A stretch of 43,890 nucleotides of DNA from Acetofilamentum sp. (GTDB lineage: Bacteria > Bacteroidota > Bacteroidia > Bacteroidales > DYOH01), in the NCBI GenBank assembly GCA_020720625.1, contig DYOH01000024.1, positions 1-43,890 on the forward strand. Direction: 5' to 3'. Position numbers and translations under genes: made by a program. The notes beneath the pieces were generated by a model. That model did no database searches. It had not been told where the DNA came from and worked only from the letters and a program-made list of their open reading frames with translations. The stretch's first letter is position 1; every line of letters starts with the position of its first letter. Shown one piece after another: positions 42,437-43,890 of the stretch.

Positions 42437-43709
42437 TTCGTATCTTCATTTTGCTATTGCACAAGATGCCAAAGATGAGTTGAGAAAGTTTAGAGCGGAA
42501 TTTTTCAAAACCGACGAAAATTTAATTTATCTCGATGGAAATTCATTGGGCAAAATGCCTTTATCCACCATTGATGTTTTAAAAAACACACTAGAGAAGG
42601 AGTGGGGCGAAAATCTTATCCGAAGTTGGAATAAAAGCTGGTATACTAAAAATAGGGCAATCGGCGCCAAAATTGCCGGGCTTATCGGGGCAAAGCCCGA
42701 AGAAATAATTGTGGCCGATAGTACCTCTATAAACATCTATAAGCTTGCCTTTGCAGCGCTGCAATATCGACAAGGAAGAACGGCCATAGTGAGCGATGAG
42801 CTCAATTTTTCTACAGATTTATATGTTTTGCAAGGTTTAATAGCGCATCAGTTTAAAAATCACCAACTAAACATAGTTGCCTCTGCCGACGCAATGAGCA
42901 TTCAATTAGATGATTTGGCTTCGGCAATTACGCATCATACAGCTCTGGTTCAGCTTAGCCATGTGGCTTTTAAAAGTGGTTTTATGTATTCCATTGACGA
43001 GGTTAATAAACTTATTCATCATGCAGGTGCACTTGACTTGTGGGATTTAAGTCATTCTGTTGGCGCTGTTCCTTTGGAATTAAATCGTTGGAATGTTTCG
43101 CTGGCTATAGGATGCACCTATAAATATCTGAATGGCGGACCGGGTTCGCCCGCTTTTTTGTATGTGCGAAAAGATTTGCACGAAGATTTGATAAATCCGG
43201 TAAGCGGTTGGTTTGGTGCGGCAAAGCCCTTTAATTTTTCTTTAGAATATGAAGCAGCGAGCGATATCTCTAAATTTTTGAGTGGAACGCCTTCTATTTT
43301 GGCGCTTAATGCCTTAGAGGTGGGTATTGATATGCATTTAAATGCCGGAAAGCAAAATATCAGGGCTAAAAGTTTGTTATTGTCGCAATTTCTTTTGCAT
43401 TTGTTTCATCAAAAACTTCGTAAGCTTAATTTTGAATTGGGTAGCCCCGAAGTGGATGAAAACCGTGGCTCGCATATTTCTTTGAAACACCCCGAAGCGC
43501 GCCGAATTTGCGAAGCCCTTATTCAACCGGATATTGGAAACCATGTGGTGATTCCCGATTTTAGAAGTCCGGATAATATTCGCATTGGTTTAACTCCTTT
43601 ATACACATCGTTTCAGGATATTTACTATGCCGTTGAAGAATTGGAATTAATTGTGAAAGAAAAACTTTATGAGAAAATACAGTTAGATTCGAATCAGGTG
43701 GTTACATAG
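42429..43709 (+). CDS. kynU: Kynureninase
   Basis: 426 residues, normal length. PLP-dependent hydrolysis of kynurenine or 3-hydroxykynurenine to anthranilate or 3-hydroxyanthranilate plus alanine, in tryptophan breakdown or NAD synthesis. LDGNSLGKMP near 36, 'RSWNKSWY' near 65, Asp and His of LWDLSHSVGAVP near 205, PLP Lys near 232 in GCTYKYLNGGPG, and 'SGWFGAAKPF' near 258. The start overlaps the SGNH gene by 8 bases. Its stop codon stands directly before a structured repeat element, but the C-terminus looks complete. Confidence 0.95.
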   Translation: MSNSYLHFAIAQDAKDELRKFRAEFFKTDENLIYLDGNSLGKMPLSTIDVLKNTLEKEWGENLIRSWNKSWYTKNRAIGAKIAGLIGAKPEEIIVADSTSINIYKLAFAALQYRQGRTAIVSDELNFSTDLYVLQGLIAHQFKNHQLNIVASADAMSIQLDDLASAITHHTALVQLSHVAFKSGFMYSIDEVNKLIHHAGALDLWDLSHSVGAVPLELNRWNVSLAIGCTYKYLNGGPGSPAFLYVRKDLHEDLINPVSGWFGAAKPFNFSLEYEAASDISKFLSGTPSILALNALEVGIDMHLNAGKQNIRAKSLLLSQFLLHLFHQKLRKLNFELGSPEVDENRGSHISLKHPEARRICEALIQPDIGNHVVIPDFRSPDNIRIGLTPLYTSFQDIYYAVEELELIVKEKLYEKIQLDSNQVVT

Positions 43710-43710
43710 T

Positions 43711-43890
43711 GGCTGCTGAAATAACGCTAATAATTAGTTCCTTAGGATATTACTTCTATAGATAATAATTTCGAGTGCAAGCTTTTTAAAGCAGAACTCG
43801 CGAAAACCTTATTCTTATATAGGATAAGGTAATAGGGTAGAAATTAAAGCTACAGTTTTTTTTCTACTAAGGTGTACCCCAAACATAAGT
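43711..43890. mobile_element. Structured repeat element, second copy cut by window end
   Basis: Begins TGGCTGCTGAA one base after the kynU stop. It aligns with the first 180 bases of the element at 34713-35045 at about 80%. The stem at 43772-43776/43796-43800 (CGAGT/ACTCG) matches CGGGT/ACTTG of the other copy with pairing kept, and the inner hairpin reads GCTTT/AAAGC against GCTT/AAGC. ATAAGGTAATAGGGT and CTACTAAGGTGTA are also kept. The right half lies outside the window. Confidence 0.7.

Overview
The window looks like a piece of the chromosome of a Bacteroidota bacterium, probably a marine or sediment member of the Bacteroidales/Marinilabiliales side; I cannot name a genus. The signs are AT-rich DNA, Por/type IX (T9SS) C-terminal sorting domains, DUF3822 and short Bacteroidota-type outer-membrane proteins, weak Shine-Dalgarno sequences, and several promoters with the Bacteroidota -7 box TAnnTTTG close upstream of starts. 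There is no sign of a prophage, integron or CRISPR array.

Layout. 1-0.9 kb: an element with diverged ~65-bp inverted ends abuts a LytTR regulator that has lost most of its receiver domain. 1.2-8.1 kb: cell-surface block, with a large triplicated LRR/Ig-like T9SS protein facing a three-gene operon (small T9SS protein, outer-membrane barrel, tail-fibre-like protein). 8.2-16.8 kb: mostly housekeeping (sucC, aspS, rsmD and neighbours), a degenerate HepT-like gene, a metallophosphoesterase/HAD lipoprotein pair, two tRNA-Asp genes and two near-identical 131/132-bp MITEs, each with its own 6-bp target duplication. 16.9-24 kb: RecD-like helicase, glutathione peroxidase, ECF sigma factor, and uvrA followed by two overlapping genes. 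24-29.2 kb: a four-gene phosphorelay cluster (CHASE8-type sensor kinase, Rcp-type regulator, hybrid kinase, stand-alone receiver). 29.3-33.8 kb: envelope and metabolic genes (barrel-like protein, DUF2147, saccharopine/alanine-dehydrogenase-like enzyme, 5'-nucleotidase lipoprotein). 33.8-35.2 kb: an accessory island bracketed by 66-bp imperfect direct repeats, holding a VapBC-like toxin-antitoxin pair and a 333-bp structured repeat. 35.3-43.9 kb: S9D peptidase, UbiB-family kinase, two phasin-like paralogues, an alpha/beta hydrolase, an SGNH hydrolase overlapping kynureninase, then a second, window-truncated copy of the structured repeat.

The most unusual item is the structured repeat at 34713-35045 and 43711-43890. 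It is diverged in sequence, yet changes in one stem keep base pairing through G-T to G-C and G-T to A-T replacements. It also has two perfect nested inverted repeats (15 and 13 nt) in the complete copy and two mutually exclusive pairings. This points to a mobile or dispersed RNA-folding element rather than neutral spacer. Other good leads are the MITE family, the PIN toxin whose catalytic Asp is recovered only if translation starts at an ATT codon overlapping the antitoxin stop, and tRNA-Asp 5'-half remnants beside intact tRNA-Asp genes.
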